Made by a program: the position numbers and the translations under genes
Source: Hymenobacter sp. YC55
GTDB lineage: Bacteria; Bacteroidota; Bacteroidia; Cytophagales; Hymenobacteraceae
DNA length: 64,000 bases
Direction: 5' to 3'
Assembly: GCF_029433095.1 (NCBI RefSeq)
Contig: NZ_JARNTX010000005.1
Span: forward strand, 124,001-188,000
Notes under the pieces: model-generated
Databases searched by the model: none
Told to the model about the DNA's origin: nothing
The model's input: only the letters and a program-made list of their open reading frames with translations
Shown: positions 19,001-25,610 of the stretch, piece by piece
Layout: each line of letters begins with the position of its first letter
Numbering within the stretch: position 1 is the first letter of the stretch

Positions 19001-19184
19001 CTTCCAAGGTGAAGGTGCCATCCATGGCAGTAGCGCCGCCGCGTGTAGTGCCCTTAATAAGCACCGTTACGCCGGGCAGAGGCGAGCCATTTGCTTCTGT
19101 TACTTTGCCAGTGATTTTTTGGCTTTGCGCGCTAGTTTGTGCTGCGTAGAGCAGTGTCGGCAAGGCTAGTAAAAGTTTTTTCAT
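16029..19184 (-). CDS. SusC/RagA-family TonB-dependent receptor
   Basis: 1051 residues. Signal peptide MKKLLLALPTLLYAAQTSAQ, then a carboxypeptidase-D-like beta-sandwich (about 22-100: KITGKVTEANGSPLPGVTVL), the TonB-box-like DEVVVVGYGTQ, a plug domain (SFDQGLAGKATGV, LKDAASTAIYGSRAAAGVIL) and a 22-strand barrel that ends in aromatic Phe (TLGVNVGF). It imports ligand across the outer membrane with its SusD partner. There is no STN domain, so it is not tied to an anti-sigma factor by itself. No HTCS or sigma/anti-sigma pair adjoins it. Its 5' leader is unusually long. Confidence 0.96.
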   Translation of the reverse strand: MKKLLLALPTLLYAAQTSAQSQKITGKVTEANGSPLPGVTVLIKGTTRGGATAMDGTFTLEGEPNSVLVFSFLGYKSQEVPLAGRSSVTVAMGADAKALDEVVVVGYGTQTKAEFTGSAARVSGDAVKDMPVQSFDQGLAGKATGVSIGQPNGVLNNAPVIRIRGINSISLSSYPLVVVDGIPINTGNASGSTTVANNPLGDINPADIESIDVLKDAASTAIYGSRAAAGVILVTTKSGKAGKPRVTYEGWAGLTQAVRLPKMLNAEQFMLIKNEAVLNSKILSGNANNASVPSASFFPTYNEDGSLVDTNWYDEVYQTGFSQNHSLSVGGGSESTKYYFSTNYSDQKGILKTNEFTRKGVRFNLSHKLTPWLSLSGNANYNNSLNASPNTGSLEGNAFGLVGSARLAWLSAPNVYAINPDGSYNLSTANTLGMGNNTVSSNFYNPVPLLDLNKYTSENDRIISNFAADFTPLKGLAYRLSYGIDRLKIENETFQAGLHGPGYPSGNATNSSLLIDNWNLTHTLTYQLPLPTTKHSVTLLAGYDVQKFNNSSWGATRSILSDNFFDEFQGSYGSIVPANNSLNERAFASVFSRVTYDFDKRYFLTVNFRRDGNSALGAGKKYGNFGGVSGGWSLGEEQFYQNSPLAAVLTNVKLRASWGKVGNGNLSNSYGSLSLYNSALYGSVPTWTFSQGGNPDLGWETSKQTNVGADLGLFNERIRLDMTYYRNNVDGLILNVPQSPSKGIPSNAILMNVGSMYNRGFELGINASVLNAGKFTWNTNFNYTTNQNKVTALFGEGTEIVGTTSATAETTNITRVGYSVGSLYGAKTDGVNPANGQRIFINKAGEKVQYSHAVASGQSRWTYLDGSPAAAISVSDYQLLGNALPTWYGGFNNTFKYGNFDLGINFTYSGGNYVMNGTKGTWRDQRFWNNTTEVLDRWTTEGQVTDIPRVVYGDLLSNGSSFPISENAEKADFLRLQSAALGYTVPKELFGKSGISSVRVYTQVFNAFILTKYSGTDPEISSNGNTNTTPGVDKNSIPQGRTFTLGVNVGF

Positions 19185-19409
19185 GCTTGGGGTATGTTGG
19201 TGAGAGCATCATATTCAAGCAACTCCAGGCTGTATTGCTGGCGCTAGAGCGCAGGTCGATTCAGAGCAGCTTTGGCTGCCAGGGCGTAAAACTTCACTGG
19301 AAAAAGCTCAACAGAGCCGGCGCGGAGTTACCGCAACTTTAGAGAGGGAGTAGCTGCTTTTGTGGCGTAGGAAGGCTTATCACGCATTTTTGGGTGCGAA
19401 GAACCAAGT

Positions 19410-19428
19410 GAGGTAGTGGGAATACCTC
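19410..19428 (-). other. Leader hairpin 1
   Basis: 19 bases, stem GAGGTA/TACCTC around a GTGGGAA loop. It aligns with hairpin 2 at 19489-19507 as part of a direct repeat of roughly 30-35 bases; the one base pair that differs in the stem (T-A here, C-G there) keeps pairing. It would be in the SusC mRNA leader, about 225 bases before the start. Confidence 0.5.
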
Positions 19429-19488
19429 TAAATCCAACAAGGGGGCAGAGCAGGCCGGGAAACATCCCGGCAGGGCGTAAAATCAATT

Positions 19489-19507
19489 GAGGCAGTGGGC
19501 GTGCCTC
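19489..19507 (-). other. Leader hairpin 2
   Basis: 19 bases, stem GAGGCA/TGCCTC around a GTGGGCG loop. Flanking CAATT before and CCAACA after match the flanks of hairpin 1 (CAAGT, CCAACA). It may be a repeated structural unit of an RNA element or simply an old duplication. Confidence 0.5.
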
Positions 19508-20397
19508 ACCAACAGCTTTGGTAGCGACCAATAGCTGCTTAACGCGCGGATCCGAGTGTTACCTAGGATAAGGTCACTGTGTTTCTGAAAGGCTGACTTC
19601 AGAAACATGACCTATGACAATGGTAAAAAGCATTTGCTGTTATTGCAAATCTTTCATAAATTTTATTTATTCTTTATAAACTCAATAACACAACACCTGT
19701 TCTGCTGCGAACTCTACCGATAATCGATTGCCTTAACTGTTGGTACCGCTAAGTGCAATTAGTAGTATTACTGTTTTATTATATATGATATAAACTAGAA
19801 CAATTGGCCTATCTTAAAACAAATATTGTACTATTCTCATCGTATCACTAAGGCTTATATGCATAAGCGCCCTAACAAAAACCGCTTGTTTATGCTCTGA
19901 ACAAACTAATTAGCACCGATGAAGGGAGAAAAGTGCAATCGGTTGCGCTCATGTATATGAGCGCAACAGTAGCCTACCTATTTTTAGTTGGTGATGCTAA
20001 ACGAGCTTCTTCCTGCTGCAAAGTTCGGTGATCAAGTGCTGCACAATAAAGCAGGTTACTGGCTCAATCTGACCTATTACCTACTTCTAGCAAACAAGCT
20101 TCTTCCCCTATAAGAAAGCCGAACAAGGTTATAGCCGCTATAGCAGCTTGAATTTTATTGGCCGAGAAGAGTCGACGCGCTTAAGCAGTTTAAGGCTAAT
20201 GCAGTTCTACGTTACAAATGATAGGCCTGCTAAATTACAGCAACCCTTAATCTTCACTCTGCAACACGTAACGTAGTCCGTCACAAGTTGGAATGCCGCT
20301 TCAAACTTACTTGATAAGCTGAACAGCTGGCACGGCAGCGCACGATGGAACGCCTTAAAGCAGTTCTTTCAGGAAGAACTCGTGCTCTGCTATTTTA

Positions 20398-20688
20398 CTA
20401 CAGAACTTGAGCCCTACTAGCTCCATCGTAGGTACTGCTGAATGCTTTGCAAACTCTCGATAACAACGTCCCCCAAGTGGTGGCGTTTCGATTTTGCGTC
20501 CGCGGTATCTCCCGAAACTGGCTGCGTATTTTGCGGGTAACAACGGCGGCACTTTGAGCATCTAGACCTGTAGCTTGTAGCAAGGTTTGCACCTGTTTGT
20601 TGGACTTGCCTTGCCGCATTAATTGCCCTACTTTATCGTATAGCTGCTGTAAACTGTGCTGGTGAAGCGACGGACTATTATGTTCCAT
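20398..20688 (-). CDS. Small hypothetical protein, possibly truncated
   Basis: 96 residues from ATG 20688 (MEHNSPSLHQHSLQQLYDKV). The first 60 residues (LMRQGKSNKQVQTLLQATGL, DAQSAAVVTRKI) look like the helical N-terminal domain of small Hymenobacter membrane proteins that normally continue into two transmembrane helices. Here the C-terminal third (TTWGTLLSRVCKAFSST) has no such helices, and neither of the other two frames supplies them, so the gene may be a remnant. Function unknown. 20689-21009 upstream holds nothing I can identify. Confidence 0.4.
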   Translation of the reverse strand: MEHNSPSLHQHSLQQLYDKVGQLMRQGKSNKQVQTLLQATGLDAQSAAVVTRKIRSQFREIPRTQNRNATTWGTLLSRVCKAFSSTYDGASRAQVL

Positions 20689-21009
20689 AATCTTGATCAA
20701 GAAAAAGAGCAACGAGCATAACGCGCTGTTACTGAAGCTTTATAGTACAATCAACACGTAATTGTTTTGTATTGTACGGCTTTCCTGATTTTATGGATGA
20801 CCTTAATCTTTATTCAGTTAAAGTTTGGGTAATTGGTTGAACACCTCTTTTAATGCTGCAAACGGCCGAAAAATTCTTGACCTCGGGATGCAACATCTGC
20901 TTTAGCCGGAGGCTACATCAATGCCCATGTTGCTGCTCCTGATAGCTTGAAAAGCAATAATAGCTTTTTAATTTCCATTCTATCCGCTTGTGGTAGCGCC
21001 CTTATCTTG

Positions 21010-21083
21010 ATAGCACCCGACATAGTAAGGTAGGCTGAATTACTCGATAGATTATAGTCGAGATAATCTACCTTGAGTGCTAT
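21010..21083 (+). promoter_or_regulatory. Nested hairpin overlapping a start codon
   Basis: Three concentric stems: ATAGCAC (21010) with GTGCTAT (21077-21083), AAGGTAG (21027) with CTACCTT (21068), and ATTACTCGA with TCGAGATAAT in the middle. The outer stem's 3' arm includes the first two bases of the ATG at 21082. The structure could mask the start codon in the mRNA. Confidence 0.5.
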
Positions 21084-21428
21084 GAAAAAAATAGTGCTTT
21101 TAATGATTGCTGGTTGGCCTGGAACAGCACGCTAGCAGTAACCGCACCTGAAGATCCAACTGTGGTAGTGGTGCGGGTGCTGGAAAGAACCAGTTCGATC
21201 CTAGTTGTTATTGCACGCGGCACAGCCACGCCCGAAACGGTTGAATTTGCCAACGGCTCCTCCGACAAACGCGCTATTCCTGCGGCTATCGGCTACCAGC
21301 TTTTTATCAGTAAACTGTACGAGCAAGGCTATACCCTACAAAGCACAATCAGCGGCGGCGGAAAAGGCGGAGTGGACAACGACATCCTCTACAGCACCCT
21401 CATTTTCATTAAGTCCCCAAAACCATAA
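21082..21428 (+). pseudogene. Small secreted protein, apparently frameshifted in its signal peptide
   Basis: ATG 21082 begins a typical signal peptide (MKKIVLLMIAG) but that frame stops at 21133-21135. The shifted frame from 21114 continues it naturally (LAWNSTLAVTAPEDP) and runs about 100 residues to the stop at 21428, with VVVVRVLERTSSILVVIARG and YQLFISKLYEQGYTLQSTIS. One G added to the GCTGGTTGG stretch near 21112 restores a single frame. The mature part looks like small secreted Hymenobacter proteins of unknown role with a YQ-x-L-x-x-YEQGY core. It may still be made from an internal TTG at 21114, without a full signal peptide. Confidence 0.5.
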
Positions 21429-21549
21429 TTCATAAACCATCCTTCTCATGAATAGGCCACTCGTTGGCACATACTCTCCATGCTGCCACACACTGCTAGT
21501 TGTAACTCACCTACTACCTTCATCATAGCAGGGCTACTGCTTTGAGGGC

Positions 21550-21882
21550 CTAGTGGTAGGCGGTTCGGCACGCATCTTCGGCGCGGCGGCACGCTTGCTC
21601 ACCCTGCCGGCACGTTGCTACAATGGCTGCGTGCCGGGCCTGCTCGTCGGCACACGTGCGACACAGCTCGGCGCACTCGCGCAGTACGTAAATCAAGTGT
21701 TCTGAATCACGCACTACAAAGGCTGCAGTGAGTTGGCACAGGTCGGCGCAGTCGAGGCTCAACCGGGCGGCGCGGCTTAGTTGGTTGTCGTCGGGTTGCT
21801 GGGCTACGAGGCGGTTGGTTTGTTGACAGGCCGTAACACAGGCTTGCAGGGTGGCAAGAATGTATTCTTGACGCGGAAGCAT
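21550..21882 (-). CDS. Csp-like four-helix-bundle cysteine protein (copper-binding type)
   Basis: 110 residues with ten cysteines (15, 19, 45, 49, 70, 74, 77, 91, 98, 105), mostly spaced CxxxC or CxxC along amphipathic helices: QACVTACQQT, LDCADLCQL, RECAELCRTCADEQ. This is the DUF326/Csp pattern, in which thiols line a four-helix bundle that stores Cu(I). There is no signal peptide, so it is cytosolic like Csp3. It is the last gene of a minus-strand run: response regulator, kinase, small membrane protein, Csp. Metal binding is inferred from the family; the metal has not been shown here. Confidence 0.85.
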   Translation of the reverse strand: MLPRQEYILATLQACVTACQQTNRLVAQQPDDNQLSRAARLSLDCADLCQLTAAFVVRDSEHLIYVLRECAELCRTCADEQARHAAIVATCRQGEQACRRAEDACRTAYH

Positions 21883-21956
21883 GAAGAAATAAGAATAGAT
21901 AATTCAGCTAAACGGAAACGTGGTTTGGCGAGGCTTCCGAAGGAAACCATCGGGGG

Positions 21957-22199
21957 CTACGGCACGAGCGTATCGGACGAGGTGCTGGCCGTGGGGCGGC
22001 TGGCTTGCTGACACGCTTCGAGGGCTGCCCGGGCCTGGGCCAATTCCAGTTCCGTCACCGAAACGGGCAGGCCCGCTTCTAATTCGTAATTCAGGGGACG
22101 GGCGTCGAGCTGGCGCAGGCAATACACGTTCAGGCCCACTGACAACAGCAGCGCCCCTAGCAACAAGCCCAGCAGCAACCGGCTTCGAAATTCCTGCAT
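21957..22199 (-). CDS. Small single-pass membrane protein (80 aa)
   Basis: MQEFRSRLLLGLLLGALLLS opens with Arg residues and one strong transmembrane helix (about 7-27), followed by a soluble tail rich in Ala/Glu/Leu (ELELAQARAALEACQQ) that may form a short helix. Family unknown. It lies 74 bp upstream of the Csp-like gene and 89 bp downstream of the sensor kinase. That 89-bp gap carries three CATTAGA motifs, so it may have its own regulated promoter. Its place in the operon suggests a role in envelope metal or stress response. Confidence 0.65.
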   Translation of the reverse strand: MQEFRSRLLLGLLLGALLLSVGLNVYCLRQLDARPLNYELEAGLPVSVTELELAQARAALEACQQASRPTASTSSDTLVP

Positions 22200-22243
22200 A
22201 ACAACTCTTTACACTAGTAAACGGTGCAAAGGAGGCGGCCCCG

Positions 22244-22282
22244 CATTAGAACAACATGAGGCGCACATTAGAAAACATTAGA
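22244..22282 (-). promoter_or_regulatory. CATTAGA repeat cluster (candidate response-regulator site)
   Basis: CATTAGA occurs at 22244-22250, 22266-22272 and 22276-22282; the last two are exactly 10 bp apart and the first is 22 bp away, about two helical turns. Tandem direct repeats of this spacing are typical of OmpR-family binding. The same pair recurs upstream of the sigma factor gene at 25282-25298. Confidence 0.5.
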
Positions 22283-22288
22283 AGCCCC

Positions 22289-23650
22289 TCAGGCGCCCGG
22301 CAGCACGAGGGTGGCCGTGGTTCCCTGGCCCGGCGCCGATACCAACGTGAGCGAGCCGCCGTGCCGCTCCGCTATTTTCTGCGTCACGGTTAGGCCCAAA
22401 CCGTAGCCGGGAGCGTGGCGCGCATTCTCGGCTCGGTATAGGGCGTTGGTTACCCGCGGCAGTTCGGTTGGGGCAATGCCGATGCCGGTGTCTTGCACCG
22501 TCACCACCAGCTTGGGTCCTTGGTAGCCCAGACATACGTGCACCACTTGGCTGCTGTACTTGCAGGCATTGTCGAGCAGGTTGAGCAGGGCCGTGGTCAG
22601 CAGTTGCTCGTTGCCAAGCACCCGGAACGGGTCGTCGTCGGTAGCAGGTAGCTCCCCGAACGTTAGCTGCACGTGATGGTGGGGGTACTTGCGCTGGCAA
22701 TAGCTTAGCGCCTGGGTGAGGCAATCGTCTAGCCGCACGATGTCGCGCCGGAACGAGGCATCCTCGGCTTTGGCTAGCGCTAGCAGGGCATTGGTTAGCC
22801 CAATCAAGTGCTTAAGCTCTTCCACCGCGGAGGCCGTGCTCGCCTTGGCCTCCGCTAAGTCAGTGTCGTAGGCGAAAGAGGTTTCTAGGGTGCCGAGCGC
22901 CGTGGCCAGGGGGGTACGCAACTCGTGGGAGGCGTGGCTGAGAAAGTTCTTCTGCATCTCGAATGCCTGCTCTACCCGGGTCAGCATTTGGTTGAAGGTG
23001 ACGGCCAGCTGGGCTATTTCGTCGGTGCCATTGCCCTCATCGACCCGTAAACTCAGGCGGCCCGCCGTGATGCGTTCCACCTGCTTGACCACCCGCTCCA
23101 TGGGCTTCAACGACTCATCGGCAAAGTACCAGCCCGCCAGAATGATGAGCACCAACGCCCCGGCGTTGCCCACCAGCAATATCAGCCGCAGCTTATCGAG
23201 CTGCAGCAAGCCGAACTGGTCGCGGCCCGCGGCAAAGATGCGGTACTGCCGCCCCCTGTACTCGTGCGTGAGGCCCACCACTTCCAGCTCGCCATCGGTG
23301 AATTGAACGGGCTTGCCCACCTCTACTTGCGGCAGGTAATACGAATTCTGGCGTTGGCTCAAGCTGTCGTCGCTGGTGTAAATCAGGTGCCCATCTGGGT
23401 CGTAGATGCTGATTTGCTCGTCGAGAATGGTAAGCAAGTCGCGGCGGCGAAAGGTACGCAGCGCTTCTTCGTTGGACTGCGGCTGGCGCAGCAGCAGGCG
23501 GGCCGTCATGGTGCCTTTGCCGGCTAGGCGCTGGCTGAAGCGCTGCTCGCGGGTGGCCGCGTGGAAGTAGTAGATAAACGCGGAAAAGCAAAGCTGAATG
23601 GCAAGCACCAGCAAGGTAAAACGCAGTATAAGCTTGTTGCGAATCAGCAT
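22289..23650 (-). CDS. Sensor histidine kinase (OmpR-partner type)
   Basis: 453 residues. TM1 about 9-28, a periplasmic sensor of about 125 residues, TM2 about 158-176, a HAMP domain (ESLKPMERVVKQVERITAG), H-box SHASHELRTPL with H242, N box LLNLLDNACKYSS, and VQDTGIGI and GYGLGLTV in the ATPase domain. Layout and size match CusS/BaeS-like kinases, which sense metals or envelope stress. It starts 13 bp after the response regulator stop, so the two are one operon. Downstream come a small membrane protein and a Csp-like copper protein, which makes a metal signal plausible. Confidence 0.94.
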   Translation of the reverse strand: MLIRNKLILRFTLLVLAIQLCFSAFIYYFHAATREQRFSQRLAGKGTMTARLLLRQPQSNEEALRTFRRRDLLTILDEQISIYDPDGHLIYTSDDSLSQRQNSYYLPQVEVGKPVQFTDGELEVVGLTHEYRGRQYRIFAAGRDQFGLLQLDKLRLILLVGNAGALVLIILAGWYFADESLKPMERVVKQVERITAGRLSLRVDEGNGTDEIAQLAVTFNQMLTRVEQAFEMQKNFLSHASHELRTPLATALGTLETSFAYDTDLAEAKASTASAVEELKHLIGLTNALLALAKAEDASFRRDIVRLDDCLTQALSYCQRKYPHHHVQLTFGELPATDDDPFRVLGNEQLLTTALLNLLDNACKYSSQVVHVCLGYQGPKLVVTVQDTGIGIAPTELPRVTNALYRAENARHAPGYGLGLTVTQKIAERHGGSLTLVSAPGQGTTATLVLPGA

Positions 23651-23663
23651 GCCAATCCAGCCA

Positions 23664-24341
23664 TTACCCTTCGCGCAGCACGTAGCCCATGCCTACCACC
23701 GTATGAATGAGCTTCGTGTCGTAACCTTTGTCGAGCTTTTTGCGCAGGTAGCTCACGTACACGTCGATGACGTTGGTGTTAGTATCGAAGTTGAGTTCCC
23801 ACACCTTTTCGGCAATGTCGACACGTGAAATCACCCGGCCGCGGTTTAAAAGCAGATACTCCAGTAGCGTGTATTCCTTGGTGGTTAGGTCGATGCGCTG
23901 GCCGGCGCGGGTCACTACTTTTGTTTCCAGGTTCAGCTCCAAGTCGGCTAGGCGTAACACGCGGCGGACGGTGGCGTCTTCGTTGTGCCGCCGCGTTAAG
24001 ACCCGCGCCCGCAGCAGTAACTCCTTGAACTCGAAGGGCTTCACCAGATAATCGTCGGTGCCGGCCTCGAAACCCGCTACTTTGTCGTCGAGGCTGTCGA
24101 GGGCGGTGAGCAGCAGAACAGGTTGGTGGGGATCTTGCTGCCGGATCTGCCGGCACAGTTCGAAGCCGTTGATATAAGGCAGATTCACGTCGAGCACCAC
24201 CAAGTCGTAGCGGTTCTGCTGCAGCAGCGACTGGCCCATGCGCCCGTCGTAGGCCACTTCCAGTTCGTAGCCTTCGTTTTCAAAGCCTTTCTTGACGAAA
24301 GAAGCCAGCTTGGGTTCGTCTTCGACTAACAGTATCTTCAT
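23664..24341 (-). CDS. OmpR-family response regulator
   Basis: 225 residues from ATG 24341 (MKILLVEDEPKLASFVKKGF); upstream in-frame sequence is unlike protein. Receiver domain with acidic pocket E7/D8, phospho-acceptor D51 in LVVLDVNLPY and K in YLVKPFEF. The winged-helix DNA-binding domain follows (LDLTTKEYTLLEYLLLNRG-like, DTNTNVIDVYVSYLRKKLD, HTVVGMGYVLR). It belongs to the CusR/ArlR class. It is first in the operon with its kinase. The CATTAGA direct repeats near two promoters of this cluster are natural candidates for its binding site, though I saw none in its own upstream region. Confidence 0.95.
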   Translation of the reverse strand: MKILLVEDEPKLASFVKKGFENEGYELEVAYDGRMGQSLLQQNRYDLVVLDVNLPYINGFELCRQIRQQDPHQPVLLLTALDSLDDKVAGFEAGTDDYLVKPFEFKELLLRARVLTRRHNEDATVRRVLRLADLELNLETKVVTRAGQRIDLTTKEYTLLEYLLLNRGRVISRVDIAEKVWELNFDTNTNVIDVYVSYLRKKLDKGYDTKLIHTVVGMGYVLREG

Positions 24342-24433
24342 CAGAGCAGAATATTTCCGGCGGGGCAAACGCTGCCTTCCGAGTTGCTGGCCCCCAAGGC
24401 AAAGGTACCAAGATACCCGGTGCACAACGGCAA

Positions 24434-24476
24434 AAGACTAGAGGCAGCCGGCGTTGGGGCTGGTTCCTCTAGTCTT
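24434..24476 (-). terminator. Terminator after the ECF sigma gene
   Basis: Perfect 11-bp arms AAGACTAGAGG / CCTCTAGTCTT with a 21-base loop, followed on the minus strand by TTTTG. It lies 30 bp past the sigma factor stop and before the response regulator. Confidence 0.7.
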
Positions 24477-24506
24477 GGGGTGTTGTTAACAAAAAATGAG
24501 AACAGC

Positions 24507-25121
24507 TTAAATAGCGGCCCGGCTGTTTTGGAGCAAGGCGCGGAGCATAACCCGGGCCCGGAACAACCGCGCCTTCACCGTGCCTACGGGCAGCTTCAGC
24601 TCGGTTGCCATTTCCAGGTAGCTCAACTGCTGAAAGTAACGCAAGCGCACCGGACGGGCGTACTTCAGTGGCAGGACGTTGGTTAGCTTATGCATCAGGT
24701 CGATGCGCTGCTGCCGGATAAACGCTTCCTGCGGATTAGGTGCCGGGTCGCGCACTTGCAGAGGTAAGTTTTCTTCGTCGCTTTGGGTCAAGGACTGCAT
24801 CGGCAGTTTTTGGCGCCGAATGAAATCGATGCTGTGGTTGGTAGCAATCCGAAACAGCCAGGTGCTGAAAGCAAAATCGGGGCGGTAATTGGCTAAGTAT
24901 TTAAAGGCCTTCGTGAAAACCTCCAGGGTTAGGTCTTCAGCATCGTCGGTGTTGCCCACAATCTTGAGCACCACATACGACACGGGCTTGCGGTAAGTAT
25001 CCAGTAAAGCAGCATATGCTTTCGCGTCGCCGGCAAGCGCGGCGTCAATCAACGCCATGTCCTGTTGAGAACGAAGAGATAAGACATGAGGAGCTGGGTG
25101 GGCTGGGGCATCAGAAACCAT
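24507..25121 (-). CDS. ECF-type RNA polymerase sigma factor
   Basis: 204 residues from ATG 25121 (MVSDAPAHPAPHVLSLRSQQ). Region 2 contains AYAALLDTYRKPVSYVVLKI, DAEDLTLEVFTKAFKYLANY and FSTWLFRIATNHSIDFIRR; region 4 contains RLRYFQQLSYLEMATELKLPVGTVKARLFRAR. It directs RNA polymerase to alternative promoters. No anti-sigma factor lies next to it, so control may be transcriptional: a CATTAGA direct-repeat pair lies 160 bp upstream, matching the one beside the neighbouring small membrane protein gene. It is transcribed toward the two-component operon but separated from it by a terminator. Confidence 0.94.
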   Translation of the reverse strand: MVSDAPAHPAPHVLSLRSQQDMALIDAALAGDAKAYAALLDTYRKPVSYVVLKIVGNTDDAEDLTLEVFTKAFKYLANYRPDFAFSTWLFRIATNHSIDFIRRQKLPMQSLTQSDEENLPLQVRDPAPNPQEAFIRQQRIDLMHKLTNVLPLKYARPVRLRYFQQLSYLEMATELKLPVGTVKARLFRARVMLRALLQNSRAAI

Positions 25122-25281
25122 GAAAGGGTAAGGAAAGGTGGAATAAGGAACAGGAGAGAAATAACCTAAGGCTTGTGTTTGGCAAGCGCCAGTAACGCGC
25201 TGATTGGCAACCAGAAGCAACAGCACCAACCCAACGATGCAACAAAAGAGCACCTGCAGCATTAAAGCCACATGAGTTGCA

Positions 25282-25298
25282 CATTAGAAAACATTAAA
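25282..25298 (-). promoter_or_regulatory. CATTAGA/CATTAAA direct repeat upstream of the sigma gene
   Basis: CATTAGA at 25282-25288 and CATTAAA at 25292-25298, spaced 10 bp, in the context CACATTAGAAAACATTA that is identical to 22265-22280. It lies within the 489-bp gap 25122-25610, which otherwise shows only the terminator at 25511. Confidence 0.5.
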
Positions 25299-25510
25299 AT
25301 TTTCTTCCCTACGTCACACTTTCGCCCTCATTTCAACCTGCTTTATCGGCCTCCTTCCCAACCGAACGCTAGGCCCATTACCTGCCAACTTCTTCTAACA
25401 GCACGCCGAGGATACTCTTACTCGTAGCAGCTTGATAATCATACCAATACTGCTTCCACGGCATGCGAATACGCCCTCATTGGGTTGCTGTGCTGCGCGA
25501 GCATAAGCAG

Positions 25511-25552
25511 ACAAGCCACATAGCTTGCTTATCGGTAAGCTATGTGGCTTGT
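25511..25552 (-). terminator. Hairpin after the sulfatase gene
   Basis: Perfect 16-bp arms ACAAGCCACATAGCTT / AAGCTATGTGGCTTGT with a 10-base loop, 58 bp past the sulfatase stop. The T tract is weak, but the stem is strong and position fits a terminator. Confidence 0.7.
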
Positions 25553-25610
25553 TAACTTCTAGTATTGAGCAGGCATGCCGCCACGTTTCATGGCGCAACC
25601 GATTCTGCTG

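Larger units (their letters stand above)
19185..20397. other. Long non-coding region upstream of SusC
   Basis: About 1.2 kb with no credible gene. The half near SusC (19340-19540) carries several small hairpins, including a covarying pair described separately and GCCGGGAAACATCCCGGC near 19454. At 19570-19613 an inverted repeat AGGTCA...GTTTCTGAA / TTCAGAAAC...TGACCT is present. From 19620 onward the DNA is AT-rich, suitable for a promoter reading toward SusC, but I could not place a -33/-7 pair with confidence. Confidence 0.6.

Noticed and set aside
19328..19531. Small frame in the SusC leader
   Set aside because: It overlaps the hairpin series, has poor protein-like composition and no plausible start context.
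19570..19613. Third TetR operator
   Set aside because: The half-site GTTTCTGAA resembles GTTTCAGAA but has different symmetry and spacing from 3397-3418; the likeness is probably chance.
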